Shown here one piece after another: positions 46,550-57,246 of a stretch of DNA of 64,000 nt (positions are counted from its first letter, which is position 1; every line of letters starts with the position of its first letter). Both the position numbers and the translations under genes were made by a program. The DNA comes from Capronia americana (Eukaryota; Ascomycota; Eurotiomycetes; Chaetothyriales; Herpotrichiellaceae), in the NCBI GenBank assembly GCA_016110215.1, contig JADWQD010000015.1, positions 620,001 through 684,000 of the forward strand. Direction: 5' to 3'. Below the pieces are notes generated by a model. That model worked only from the letters and a program-made list of their open reading frames with translations, was not told where the DNA came from and did not search any database.

Positions 46550-46966
46550 AGAATGGTTCACCTGATAGTTTCTTGAAACTGAGTTGAGATTTCATAGCTG
46601 CCAAACATGAGCATGCGGCTTCTCTGAGAGCTCAGACAAGTAATCCATTACTTGGTGGTTTGCCATACGTCTCTGTCCGCAAGGCTTTTGGCATTATCCT
46701 GAAAGGGTTCTTGTTCTATTTACGCGATCAATGTCAATGCTCGCCCATCAAATCGTGACACTAATCTTGCATCCGATCCGAGGGGCTCGAGATCGGTGAC
46801 GTATGCCAATGCTGCGACACGATGACCTCGATTCCTGCAGCCATTTCACTTCCCTCAACATCCGCACTTCTGCTACATTGACCTTGGCCTTACATGTGCA
46901 GCCGTTCATTTGTTGCTTCTATGTGTTCCCCTTGACTGACTGTGGTCAAGCTTGCTCGCAATCCTG

Positions 46967-47614
46967 ATGGAGACGGCCGGGCTTGGTCTGAACATTTTCC
47001 AGGTCCTTCAGAACGAGCTCATCACACGCGAAGGGAATCGCTCCACGCTTGGTCTCGGGTTTCGTCTTGCTATTATCGAAGATAGGCTGAAGAACCACGA
47101 AGCGAGAAGCAAAAATGGCCTGATATGGCGACCTCATCATGCCATTGCACCTATTTCCGCCCCAACTCCTCGATCAAGAGCTGTTGTCGAAGCCCAGAAA
47201 AAGCGACTGCTCGAAAGAAAAGGCGCGATCCCCACGAAAGACGAAAAAAGCCCTACCATGCACGTCAGGGACGACGAGCTGTGGGAAGTCCATCGCGACT
47301 ATCCTAGAACGGTGCTCGAGTTCAAACAGCTTCAATTTCAACGTAGGTCGTCTCCTCGTCTTGCAGCTAAAGGTCTGTTGCCTGATATCCGAGAAACAGC
47401 TGACTTGGTACGAAGCTTGCTTGAGTTCTACGATGTCAAAGTCTACCGACCAGACATGAGACCAGTCATTCTGGATCCGTCCGACCACTTGGTCGACGTC
47501 AAACAGAATCTGGAGACGTGCCTGGAGGAATTGGCCACGACCTGGGGTCTTAATTATTTTCGGATAGGGGGCTTATCATTGCCTGGGCGTGATCAGTCTT
47601 TTGCAGGGCCTTGA
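46967..47614 (+). CDS. Hypothetical protein, 215 aa
   Basis: I do not recognise this protein. It is a single open frame beginning METAGLGLNIFQVLQNELIT and ending QSFAGP. It has a basic middle section (VVEAQKKRLLERKGAIPTKD) and predicted helical segments (IRETADLVRSLLEFYDVKV, VKQNLETCLEELATTWG). There is no signal peptide or membrane span. The charge and hydrophobicity patterns are protein-like over the full length, and a frame this long is unlikely by chance, but there is no homology support. It lies in the same orientation as the next gene, another protein without recognised relatives. It could be a lineage-specific gene, or one exon of a longer one. Confidence 0.45.
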   Translation: METAGLGLNIFQVLQNELITREGNRSTLGLGFRLAIIEDRLKNHEARSKNGLIWRPHHAIAPISAPTPRSRAVVEAQKKRLLERKGAIPTKDEKSPTMHVRDDELWEVHRDYPRTVLEFKQLQFQRRSSPRLAAKGLLPDIRETADLVRSLLEFYDVKVYRPDMRPVILDPSDHLVDVKQNLETCLEELATTWGLNYFRIGGLSLPGRDQSFAGP

Positions 47615-48219
47615 ACACGAACTGATACTACCAGCCGCACACAAAATCGCTACTGATCCAGTGGCTAAACAAGAAGAAACCGCGTGAACACTCATATGTC
47701 GCACAGCTGACGCGGAGTCCAGCGAACCGAGTTACCAGAGTGAAAGGCCACAAGACATCATAGTCCGATCGCCTCACAGCTTCAGCGCATACAAGGTCCC
47801 GTCCAGAAGCAGAGACTGATCAGTCCCTACAACGGTTGCTGTTGCATAGAGGGTGGGAACAAAGACTGGAAGAAGTTAGACAAAGAATCTTCTGCTAATC
47901 GAGGAATCGTCAGCTATTTTAAGTTGTTTCATTATGTGTATGCACAATGTGGCTTTATGGGGGAAACAAGGAAACATTTGGATGACCATTGAGATGGGAC
48001 TCGACACGACCACCCGGCCGACGCTTCGTAGATTCCACAGCCCGGATTATATATATCGCACCCTTCCACTCAGGACCTCCCTGAAGGTCGTTTCTGCTAA
48101 ACTTTCTGCATGTGAGAGCACCTCTTCCGACCCCTGCTTACATACAGGTATCTTCAACCACATACACTCGAATCTTCGAAAGCAATCGCCTTTAGGCCTA
48201 CGCACCAACAGTCTGCACA
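47615..48219. promoter_or_regulatory. Upstream region of the APAKDK-repeat gene
   Basis: About 0.6 kb with no gene. It contains a TATA-like run TATATATAT (48048-48056) about 165 bases before the next ATG, a plausible but distant core promoter. Confidence 0.35.
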
Positions 48220-50118
48220 ATGGACGACAACCTCCTCGAGGCCTGGAACAATGTCTGGGCCACTGCCGCCACTGCCCCAGGAATGGGCATACCCGCATGG
48301 CTTTACCGCCGGTGCCTATATCTGCTAGACGCCGAGTCGACGCCTGACTCAGCCGATACTATGGGCCGCATCCGACACGATCTGATGAGACAGACGGGGA
48401 TCCGTATTCCTGGCCGTCTCATGAGGGCCATAGCGCTAACATATACGGACATGAACCACTACCGACGTAATCGAATTTACAATTTTACCGAAGCTCAAAT
48501 GCGGCCTGCCGAGGGCGACAATCAAATCCAGCCCGTCGCTCCAATTCGTCGAGAGGCGGCGACAGCGGCTGGGAACTGGGGGTCGTTGCTTGAGCTTCTT
48601 GCTCTGAGCAACGACACCCCTCAGCCCACTGACGGGGAAATTGGCGAAGGGAGTGCCAGTGTTTCCACGGAAGAAGCCAATGCACTGATCCCGCAAGACC
48701 CCACGTCGACACCAGCTGCGGCTGCCACAAGTGAGGCAGACAGAGTGGTGCAAGAAGAGAGGGACAGATTGGAGGCCGCGGAGATACTACTGAGCATCTA
48801 TAACCAAGTACCTCAAGCAGCCTCCTTGACTGTTGACTTGGAGCTTACAGAAGAAACAGACACCGCGAACCATGGAGATGACGCCCCGACTCAATACCAC
48901 GGGGAGGCTTCCCGTCCAGGCGATGACCATGATGTAGGAGTCGATCACGATGCTAATGCACTTAGACGGCAGAATTATCCTCAACAAGGCTTGCTACTCG
49001 GTTTGGAGCAACACGCGTCGCCCTCAACAGAAAGAGAGCGCGTTGATACTCAAGCTCGTCTTCGTGCCCTTCTGCGTGATATCAATGCCGCCGAGATCAT
49101 CGGTACGCCGCTAGAGGGTGACCACGTGCAGCCCACTGATCAATACCTGTCCGGAGTTGATCAGCATCCCCTACTTCGGGATGAGAGAGGGTTGATCAGC
49201 CATGCCTCGCCGGATGAACTTCAACGTCGGCCACAGTTTCAACCTCCATCGCGACAAGCTTCCCCACATCAGCCAAACAAGCCTAGAGACAATTTTGATT
49301 TCAGAGGTGAGGATCCCGATTTGCATCATTATTCTGGCCCGAGCGGCTTGAACAGCGTAAATAGTCCTTTGAGGCACTTCCAACCAAATCCAAATCCTCC
49401 CCCACCGCCGCGCAGGAGATACGAGGACGTGCTTGCTGCCGCTTCAAGAGCACAGGCGGGGCCACATGCTCGCAGCAGAGGCCCGAAGGCGACCAATGCC
49501 AACAGATCTCAAGCTCTTCCCCCAGGGCGCACACCGGCCTCCCGCCGCCCACGCGCCCCACGAAAGCCTGCAGCCATCGGGGTCTCAGAAAGAGTGACCA
49601 GATCTACCGCTGCCAAGCAGAAAAAGGCGAAAGACAATGATGCTAACAAGACCCAAGCCGACAGTGAGCATCCAGACGACGCGACAGGCCAAGACACGAA
49701 CAACACCGTTGAAGCAGCACAAAGCAAGGACAAGGCTCCCGCGAAGGATAAAGCTCCCGCGAAGGATAAAGCTCCCGCGAAGGATAAAGCTCCCGCGAAG
49801 GATAAAGCTCCCGCGAAGGATAAAGAACAAGGTAAGGGCGAGGCGTCCACGAACTCGGAAACCCAAATGCAAGGTCCGGAAAATCGGAGCACCCCAAACA
49901 TCCCCCGGAGACTGATCCTGCGCCCTCCCACCATAAGGAACCCGAGAAGACTGATTTTGAATCCCCCAAAAGCTCCCACGGAGACCAAAGAACCCGCAGG
50001 TAAGTCTGGCAAGAGGCCACGGGACGACGAGCCACAGGAAGACGGCGATGCGGACAAGAAGGATGTCGATGACGGGAAAAAGAAACGGCCTGCGAAGAAG
50101 AGGCGCACGCGTAAGTAA
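48220..50118 (+). CDS. Hypothetical low-complexity protein with APAKDK repeats and basic tail
   Basis: This is a single-exon gene of 632 aa of unknown function. The first 100 residues look folded (AWNNVWATAATAPGMGIPAW, RIRHDLMRQTGIRIPGRLMR). The remainder is largely disordered: acidic and Gln/Pro-rich in the middle, then basic. Five perfect repeats of the hexapeptide APAKDK lie at about residues 506-535. Two short repeats with PRRLIL follow (IPRRLILRPPTIR, NPRRLILNPPKAP). The C-terminus KKKRPAKKRRTRK is a strong nuclear or nucleolar localisation signal. The lysine-rich repeats plus basic tail suggest a nucleic-acid or chromatin partner, but this is inference. Its neighbour upstream is also unrecognised, so the 47-50 kb block may be lineage-specific. 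Confidence 0.65.
   Translation: MDDNLLEAWNNVWATAATAPGMGIPAWLYRRCLYLLDAESTPDSADTMGRIRHDLMRQTGIRIPGRLMRAIALTYTDMNHYRRNRIYNFTEAQMRPAEGDNQIQPVAPIRREAATAAGNWGSLLELLALSNDTPQPTDGEIGEGSASVSTEEANALIPQDPTSTPAAAATSEADRVVQEERDRLEAAEILLSIYNQVPQAASLTVDLELTEETDTANHGDDAPTQYHGEASRPGDDHDVGVDHDANALRRQNYPQQGLLLGLEQHASPSTERERVDTQARLRALLRDINAAEIIGTPLEGDHVQPTDQYLSGVDQHPLLRDERGLISHASPDELQRRPQFQPPSRQASPHQPNKPRDNFDFRGEDPDLHHYSGPSGLNSVNSPLRHFQPNPNPPPPPRRRYEDVLAAASRAQAGPHARSRGPKATNANRSQALPPGRTPASRRPRAPRKPAAIGVSERVTRSTAAKQKKAKDNDANKTQADSEHPDDATGQDTNNTVEAAQSKDKAPAKDKAPAKDKAPAKDKAPAKDKAPAKDKEQGKGEASTNSETQMQGPENRSTPNIPRRLILRPPTIRNPRRLILNPPKAPTETKEPAGKSGKRPRDDEPQEDGDADKKDVDDGKKKRPAKKRRTRK
49735..49824 (+). repeat. Five perfect 18-bp tandem repeats inside the coding region
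   Basis: The unit GCTCCCGCGAAGGATAAA is repeated five times without a single mismatch, keeping frame and encoding APAKDK. Absence of synonymous differences points to recent expansion or ongoing homogenisation, and copy number may vary between isolates. Confidence 0.95.
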
Positions 50119-50515
50119 GTAAGTAAGTTTTGTGCAGTTTAATCCTCGTTTCAGTCACGCAATTGAATTGATTGAAGGTTACCCTGATTTAATCTACCCG
50201 CTCTGCCCGGTGTATATGCAAAGTGAAGCGGCCTGAGCGACCGCACCCCACATGTACCATAGTAAGCAGAAATGGAGTCCTGCAGGAATTGTATCATGTT
50301 ATGTCCGATAGTCAAATCGGCACCTCTCTCCAACTGAGATGTGAACCCCAACGCCGCGCCTCTCGATGAATCAAGGCGTCCCCAGACCCGTTCATTCTCC
50401 GGCCATTTCTCGCTCCGTAGGGGAAGAATATAAATCAGAAAGGGAACCCGCACGAGATAATTACAGTACGTCCAACTTTCAAAAACCGTAGAATCAGATC
50501 CGGTCACTCCCATCA
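50119..50515. promoter_or_regulatory. Spacer upstream of the SDR gene
   Basis: About 0.4 kb. It starts with a short AAGT repeat at the stop codon of the previous gene and ends with the TATA-containing promoter of the SDR gene. No coding sequence is seen. Confidence 0.5.
50429..50434 (+). promoter_or_regulatory. TATA box of the SDR gene
   Basis: TATAAA lies 87 bases upstream of the ATG at 50516, a good consensus at a normal distance for a fungal core promoter. Confidence 0.5.
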
Positions 50516-51782
50516 ATGTCTCACTCAATCCTCCTCACCGGCGTGTCGGGCTACCTCGGCGGCAGTCTGCTGGCGCAGATTGGCAATCCGGACTCTGGCA
50601 ACCTCCCAGTATATAAGAAACTGTTCGCCCTCGTGCGGACGGATGCCCAAGCCTCGGCCGTGAGGACGTACGGCGCAGAGCCGCTGCGCATCGACGTCAA
50701 AGACGCGTCCGCCGTGAAGGCGGCGCTCCTCGAGCACGACATCACGGTGGTGTTCTTCCTGATCGACGCCCTCAACGCGGCCACGCAGGCGTATTTCATC
50801 GACGGCCTCGCCGCCGTCAAGGCCAAGCTCTCGGCCGCGGCCCAAACGCCCGAAGCGACGGTGCAGGTGCACTTCCTGCACACCAGCGGCGCCAAGATCT
50901 TCTCCAGCCACGCCGGCGCCCCGACGGACGGCCCGCTCTTCGACGACGACCCGGCCCTGCACGCCGTGCAGAAGGCCCAGCGGCCGGTGGTGCCGCTGCT
51001 CGCCTCCGCCATCGCCGCCAACACGGGCGTCGTCGAGCGGGCCGACGCGTGCGGCGTGCGCAGCTACGTCTTCGTGCCGTGCATCGTGTACGGCCGCGGC
51101 CGCGGGTTCGGGAACCGCATCTCCATCCAGACGGTCGCGATCGTCAAGGCCGCGAGGGCCGCGCGGCACGTCTATTCCGTCGACGACGAGAGCAAGCAAC
51201 CGGCCGTCTGGCCCGTGTGCCATGTCGACGACAATACCGGGCTGTATCTCGCGTTGCTGGACGCCATCCTGGCGGGGAGGAACCCGGCGAGCGGGACGCG
51301 CGGCTACTATCTCGCTTCGTCGGGCAGTGTGCTCTGGAAGGACCTGTACGCGGCGATGGCGCGCAGGTTGGCCGAGAGGGGCATAGTCGACGATGCGGCC
51401 GTCGTTTCCGCGGCCGGCGACGTCGAGGTTCTGACGAAGATGGGCAAAGGCCTGGGCTGTCCGCCTGACCTGGTCGCCCTGAATCTGGGGGGCAGGTATG
51501 TTGCATTACTGTTATGTTATGTTACGTTACGTTTTATCTTTTCCCTTCCGTTCTCTTGAATGATTCTAGGGGAGCCATCAGCCCTCCCCTCCCTCCCGCG
51601 TTAAGCGGACCAGAACACCGCCACCACCACTGCCTGGCTGACTATTATACCACAGGTGCACGTTCACGGCTCGGCATGGCGGTGTGGAACTCGGATGGAA
51701 ACCGCAATTCAAGCCCGAACATATCCTCGAGACGGCGGCCGAGGAAGTCGATCTGATACTGGAGAACCTGGCGGACCAGTGA
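50516..51782 (+). CDS. Extended/atypical short-chain dehydrogenase (NAD(P)-binding epimerase-like)
   Basis: Two exons are predicted: 50516-51495 and 51656-51782, giving 368 aa. The N-terminal Rossmann motif TGVSGYLGGSLLAQ (residues 8-21) is the TGxxGxxG form of extended and atypical SDRs. LFALVRTDAQASAV carries the basic residue expected next to the NADP phosphate. The middle has HFLHTSGAKIFSS and the family-typical VRSYVFVPCIVYGRGRGFGN. I cannot place the catalytic Tyr-x3-Lys pair with confidence, so an atypical (possibly non-catalytic or reductase-like) member is likely. The intron is 160 nt, and the second exon (FTARHGGVELGWKPQFKPEH) continues the fold naturally. The first exon is strikingly GC-rich with near-uniform G/C third positions, unlike its neighbours. 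Substrate unknown. Confidence 0.82.
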
Positions 51783-52625
51783 CCGACGGAATGTGAGGGA
51801 GGTGCGTTATTGCTCTCGCCGGGAGATATGGACTCGAGTCCCTGAGAACGACGGAGAAGGGAAAAAAAGAAGAGAACGGTGTTTGAGGTTGAAGTGCGCC
51901 ACAGCATTTCCATCATGCATAGAGCAAGGGAGTCGGAATCATTATAGTAGAACCTTCCTTGCCGCATTGGACGCATGTATGATGTATGGTGTATACATGT
52001 ACATATGTACATTTAGGTATCACATTCCATATAGAGGCGCGCATATTATATACTTGCATACCTATATACACTATCATGTCATATCATGTCATAATATCAT
52101 AATATCATATGTACTCAAGACGACAATATCATAGCATATCATGTCACATAATGTCGTATTCTATGTGTTGGCGACGACGCTGCACTAGAGTCGGCAGCAT
52201 CCCTTTCAAGTAGAGACGTGATGCCTGCGGAGTCCACGACATGGGCTGTGTCTTCTAGAGGAACGAATTCCAAAATTGTATGTACCGGGCTCGGATGAGT
52301 CGCTCGGAGGGTTTCATGATGTTGGCATCTTTGCGTGGATGGCACTTACCTTCGCGGCTGTGCGTGATATTCGTTTCTCGGCGCTTAGGACCCAATCCGG
52401 CAAGCAGGCGGACAGACGAAAGCGCGCGTGGAAGAAGATGGAGAAGTAGAGTTGAAAATTGTAAGAACGTCAATGAGCATCCATCGATGGCCGTGGCTAG
52501 GCCTCCTTCTACAGGACAAGACAAAGATACTTAGTTCAGCGGCTCCAACTCCGACTCCGATTCTGATTCCATCCCGTCTGTAGGCCGTATCGAAAAAGTG
52601 CCCGAATACCCGAATATCTAAATCC
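51783..52625. other. Convergent spacer with AT-rich repeat tract
   Basis: This lies between the 3' ends of the SDR gene (+) and the SSP411-like gene (-). No gene is supported. From about 51.97 to 52.16 kb it is AT-rich and repetitive. Confidence 0.6.
52072..52146. repeat. AT-rich tract with repeated TATCATGTCA
   Basis: TATCATGTCA occurs at 52072, 52082 and 52137, with TAATATCA-type units between. It is a simple-sequence region in a convergent spacer. Confidence 0.75.
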
Positions 52626-55139
52626 CTAAACCGGTGCAGAGACGCTCTCCCTGACGGGCCCCGTAACGACCGGTACATCCTTGGTGTTAACGGGCTTGTC
52701 CTTGTCCTTCTCTTGGGCACTGTCCTCGTCGAGTTCATCCACATCCTCGAGGTCTTCCCTCCGCAACGCCCTACAGACTCCTTCCTTGGAACAGATCATA
52801 ACTTTGGATACGATGCCTTTGACCACGGTCCTTCCCCAGCCCTTCAGACGCCTGAGCTCGGAATCCTTCGTCGTCATTGGTGCGATGATGGTTTTAACGC
52901 CGACCTGTTCCATCACTAGGGCGCCGAGTAGAGTGACGTACAGGAAGGGGTGTTGGAGAATCTCAACAGCAAAGGCATCGAGTGTCGCACGAGCGTGCGC
53001 GATATATGAGTTGGCGGTGGTCGATTGTCGAGACGGCGATTGTGACTGTATGTACGAAGAGAGATACAAGAGGTTGGTGCAGATTGTCCCGTTTGGCGAC
53101 GGCAACGCGTTGTCGGTGCCGGGTTTTAGGCGGATGATCTGTTCGGGAGGGGAGGACGCTTTGGGGTGAGGACATTGAAAGTATCCTCCCGTGGCGGACG
53201 CGATGAAATGTTCATCAAGGTAGGATTGAAGGTGAATTGCCCAGTCAAGGTATGGTTGAGACAGGCTGAGGTCGTAGAGGGCTAGGTTCGCTTGCGTCAA
53301 GTAGGCGTAGTCGTCCACGAAGGCGATGTTTGCGTCATCCTGATTTGGATGCGACGATGAGTGAGAAGAGATCCGGGATAGTTGGCCTGTGGTCTCATTG
53401 TACATTCCCCTCCGGATGAATGCTGCTGCTTTCTCTGCAGCTTCCTGACATCGCTGTGCTCGGTGTCTGTCGATTGTGGACAGTGTGTTGGCTGCACGAG
53501 CAAGGGCCGCAATGGCGAGTGCATTCCAAGAAGTAATGATCTTGGTGTCGACTCGTGGTTGTTCGCGCTTCGCTTTGCGGTACTCGGCCAATTTGGTGCG
53601 ACCGGATTTGATTACCCGAACTACTTCTTCCTCAGCAAGGCCAAATTCTTTGGCAAGCACAGAGGGTGTGGCGTTGATGTGCAGCACATTCTGTGTGAGG
53701 AACTCGTCGTGCATGTCGTGCTGTGCAGCCACATTGCCATCCGCCTTGACGCCAAAGTGTCGAGCCAGGATCGAGGCGTCTCGCTCGCCTAGTACCGATT
53801 GAAACTCCTTAAGTGTCCAAACGTAGAAGGCGCCCTCCTTCGTGTCATCCGCAATGGCACCATTGCTGAGGGGCAAATGCGTGCTTCGTGAATCCGCATC
53901 TTCGCTAGAGTACCAGCCGCCTTCCGGATGTCCTATGGGCGATTCCGGGTTGGTGAAATACTCGACGAGGTTATATATCGTCCCCAGAATCTCTGGATCA
54001 CGACCCAAGGCCCATGCATCGCAGAAGCACCCAAGGAGCTGAGCGTTGTCACACATCATCTTCTCGAAATGAGGTAGATTCCAATCTGCTGTCACACTGT
54101 ACCGGTGGAAGCCGTAACCAAGCTGATCTCTCAACCCAGATCGCGACATGGCGAGAAGCGTATGTAATGACATGCGTGCAGCTGTCAGGCATGACTCCTT
54201 GCCCAAGATTCCAGGGACGGGACTGAAGAAGCCAAAGCGCGTATGGGTGGAAGGTTGAGCAATGGCTGCTCCGATCCGAAGGAGAAAAGTGAGATTACAA
54301 GGCGTGGGAAATTTCGGTGCTGTTGCACTCGGGCTGAAGCCGCCATGCGTGGGGTCATATCGAGACACAAAATGGGTCAGTGCTTCATCTAGGAGATCCA
54401 GGTCCAAAGGCTCAGGCGGATCCGGCGACGACGACTCGGCTTCCGGGGCCTGGCTGTCCGAATGTGAATGGATCCCCTCTCCGGCAAAGGCAAGCAACTG
54501 ATTCGTGATCTCTGAAGACGACTGGAGACATCGCTCGCGTTGGGTGGTCCATACATCCTTCATCTTTGCGAGAATCTCAGTGAACGTGACCGGAGCCTCG
54601 TCATGTGGAGTGGCCTGCTTGAGGTTGGTGGTGGGCGTGGGGCCTGGCCAATAAGTGCCTCCAAAGACCGGCTTGAGATCTGGGGTCAGGAACACGTTTA
54701 GGGGCCACCCGCCTGTGCCTGTCGTTGCCGTGACATAGCTCATGTAGATGTCGTCGAGATCAGGGCGGACTTCGCGATCCAGTTTGATGGGGATGAAATA
54801 GCTGTTGAGAATCTCGGCTACTTCTGGAGAGCTGAAGGACTCTCTTTCCATCACATGGCACCCTTGGGGTCGTGTCAGTCCGGTCGTGAGAATGTGACAT
54901 GATTCTCTTACAGTGACAGGCATTGTAGCCGATGCTCAGAAAGATAAGCCGTTGATGTTGCTTTGCCAGAGCGAGCGTATTCTCCGACCACTCCTGCCAT
55001 GATACAGGGTTGTCCTTGTGCTCTCGGAGCTGTTCAAGTTAGCAGTGGTCGATCTGCGGCCACTGGTCAATCTCACATAAGGGGATGAACTGTTTGCCAG
55101 GACATTCTGCAACGCCAATTCAGGTTCACTATTGCCCAT
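52626..55139 (-). CDS. DUF255 thioredoxin-like protein (SSP411/SPATA20/YyaL family)
   Basis: Three exons are predicted: 55139-55077, 55029-54912 and 54862-52626, giving 805 aa. Introns are 47 and 49 nt. The spliced N-terminus gives the family hallmark: SSSPYLREHKDNPVSWQEW, then IFLSIGYNACHWCHVMERES. The CHWCH motif (C59, C62) crosses the second splice junction. The thioredoxin-like domain continues with YFIPIKLDREVRPDLDDIYM and TATTGTGGWPLNVFLTPDLK. The large C-terminal part is the (alpha/alpha)6 barrel related to N-acylglucosamine epimerases (GGFSPSATAPKFPTP, GLRDQLGYGFHRYSVTADWN, PHFEKMMCDNAQLL, KIITSWNALAIAALARA). The biochemical role is not firmly known; redox or sugar-related roles have been proposed for the family. 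The frame upstream of the ATG at 55139 starts only at GTG. Confidence 0.92.
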
Positions 55140-55626
55140 CGAGATTGGCAGCCGGGTAGACACGGGCGTTCTTGATCTAGCTGAAATGTGAAGAAGGCAG
55201 GACACGGAGTCGTAGTTGAAGGTCGCCGGGCGATCTCCCGAAGAAGTCCAGTTAAGGACGAAGGTGAAAAGTCTGATGCTGGCGAGGCACGTGGATCGAG
55301 TTTGGCAAGGCTCTGCAAAGTTTGCGGTTGGGATCGGAAACCGCCGGTAGGGTCAGGGCCGCCGGAGTGCTTTTCGCGCCACCGACCGATAACGATGCCG
55401 GAATTCAGAAGAGGCGTAATTCGATGGATGGGAATGCTGAAGTAACGGGTCGCTTACGCGCAGAGATTTTCATCGGGCAAGCACAACAGGCAAAACGACA
55501 ATCAAGGTGAAGAAGCCGCGGGCAGCCAATCAGCGGCGAGCCGTGCACGATATCAGCCTGCTTACATAATCTGGGGTCGGCCACGGGCTGCACGTGATGC
55601 ACGTGGGGCAGATAACAGACGGTGCT
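55140..55626. promoter_or_regulatory. Upstream region of the SSP411-like gene with paired E-boxes
   Basis: About 0.49 kb between the 5' end of the SSP411-like gene and the 3' end of the WD40 gene (both minus). Two CACGTG cores lie nine bases apart (55591-55596 and 55600-55605), the second as CACGTGGGG. These could be bHLH sites for the SSP411-like gene; function is inferred only. Confidence 0.4.
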
Positions 55627-56900
55627 CTATTGTTCATCCATGGCCATCCTCTCCAGTGTCTCCTGTTCTTCCGACTCCATCAGTGCACGCAGTTCTGCTT
55701 CCTCCTCCTCGGTCAGCATACCCAGATCCGTCTTGGGTTCGGGTTCTTGTTCGAGGAGTCTGGGATGTTTGGCCTCCTCTACCGCCTTGCTCAAATCCGC
55801 AGGTGCAACACTCCATCTCCGAAGGGTTGCGTCAATGCTCACACTGATGACGAGATCGCCCACCAGCGCAAGCCCTGTCACTTCTTCATAGTGCCCAGTG
55901 AAAACGTGATAAAGATCCCCCGTCGCCGTATTCCAGACACGAACATTCTCGTCTCTGCAGGCTGTTATCACCCAGCCATATCTTCCATGAGTGACAACAT
56001 CCCGCACAAAGTCTGGATGGGTCAGTGTGGTGTCGGCTTTCCAGCCGTCTGCCCGTAGGAGATGCTTTGCTGTTTTATCGGCTGATGCTGTCCAGAGGTC
56101 GCCGTCGTCGTCGAAGTGTAGCTTGTACACACTAGTTGCGTGAGCCAGAATGGGTGGCGTCAATTCAAACTTGTGCGCTGTGATCTCTGATACGCTTGGG
56201 ATGGCGAAGGAGAAGATTTCCTGTTTCGAGGTCGAGGCGAACGCCACAGGCGAGTCGGGCGAAGAGAGAGGATCCAGGACAAGGCATTCGATACCACGGG
56301 CGCCGGGCTTGAGAGACCCGATCGATTGGCCATCCAAGGCCCAGAACCGAATATCACCATCTGCTCCACCCGATATTATGACCTGCTGTTTGTCCGGGGT
56401 TGGAGCTACCAGCAGGCACTTGACGAAATCTCTGTGAGCCGGAAATGAAGACTGGTCAACGACAGTCCTGCCTTGGAACGAGTATCTCCATATTGACTTG
56501 TCCCAGCAGCCACTGAGGACGTGTGAAGCTGTGCCAGGTGTGGCAGGGGTTGGCCCGGCATGGAAGGCCAGGCTCGTCAGGGGTGCTTGAGGGCCACTGG
56601 GTGTCCTTGATAACTCATTTGTAGATAATCTTAGGCCACTGACCAGTCCGCCGGCTTCGGCGACAAAGACAACGTCACCTGTCGGGTCGAAGTAGTAATT
56701 GATTGCGACTGCTAATATCTTGCTTGCGAACCTGACCGGGTCTCCTAACGTATTTGCTGCTTTTTGTCGTTTGCGCTCAATTTCAGCCAGAGAGGTGCTG
56801 CTGGAGGATCAGCAAGTTCGTGCAAGACAGACATCACGGCAGCAACGTACTCTGTTTGAAAGTAGTTGCCCGCTTGTTCGGACGCAGTGGAAGTGGCCAT
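55627..56900 (-). CDS. WD40-repeat protein, 407 aa
   Basis: Two exons are predicted: 56900-56851 and 56800-55627, with a 50-nt intron in phase (an alternative acceptor three bases on would drop one residue). After a helical N-terminus (LAEIERKRQKAANTLGDPVR), WD40 blades are visible: VLSGCWDKSIWRYSF, VIISGGADGDIRFWALDG, DLWTASADKTAKHLL, WVITACRDENVRVWNTATGD and VISVSIDATLRRWSV. That is about six or seven repeats, enough for one propeller. The C-terminus is strongly acidic (LTEEEEAELRALMESEEQET). I cannot assign it to a named complex. It starts 346 bp from the divergent Scd6-like gene, so the two may share a promoter. Confidence 0.85.
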
Positions 56901-57246
56901 GATTGTTAATGAGGAGAGAGAGCGCCTAGAGATCCGAACTGTGAGGGTCAGGGAAGGCAACACCGCCAACACTGCAAACACTGCAAACTCTCCAAACACT
57001 GCCGATCTGTCAACTTCGCTTCACCGGATTTCGCGCCAAGACAATGGATTCAGTGGACCACAGTGACATCTTGCGCAAATGTACATCTGTTCGTCGCAGT
57101 CCCAAATTCACAGTGCTGTTCTGTCCATCACCATCAGCAAACAGCCTCTCGGCACCACACTCTCTACGGAATTCCTCCTCCTACCCTATCCTCCCGTCTC
57201 TCTTGTCCTCATGTAAAAACAGCGTGATCTTTCTACCTCCCTCATC
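56901..57246. promoter_or_regulatory. Short divergent promoter of the WD40 and Scd6-like genes
   Basis: Only 346 bp separate the two ATGs. It contains a 45-bp tandem array of 9-mers (56959-57003) and, nearer the Scd6-like gene, pyrimidine-rich leader sequence. Such a short gap implies overlapping or shared promoter elements. Confidence 0.55.
56959..57003. repeat. Five 9-bp tandem units (AACACTGCA type)
   Basis: The units AACACCGCC, AACACTGCA, AACACTGCA, AACTCTCCA and AACACTGCC follow one another without gaps. The array is in the shared upstream region, 60-100 bp from the WD40 start codon, so it would lie in its leader or core promoter. Confidence 0.85.

Noticed and set aside
49509..50108. 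199-codon minus-strand frame with LSFAGA-type repeats
   Set aside because: It is the reverse complement of the 18-bp tandem repeats in the plus-strand gene; the repeat holds several frames open.
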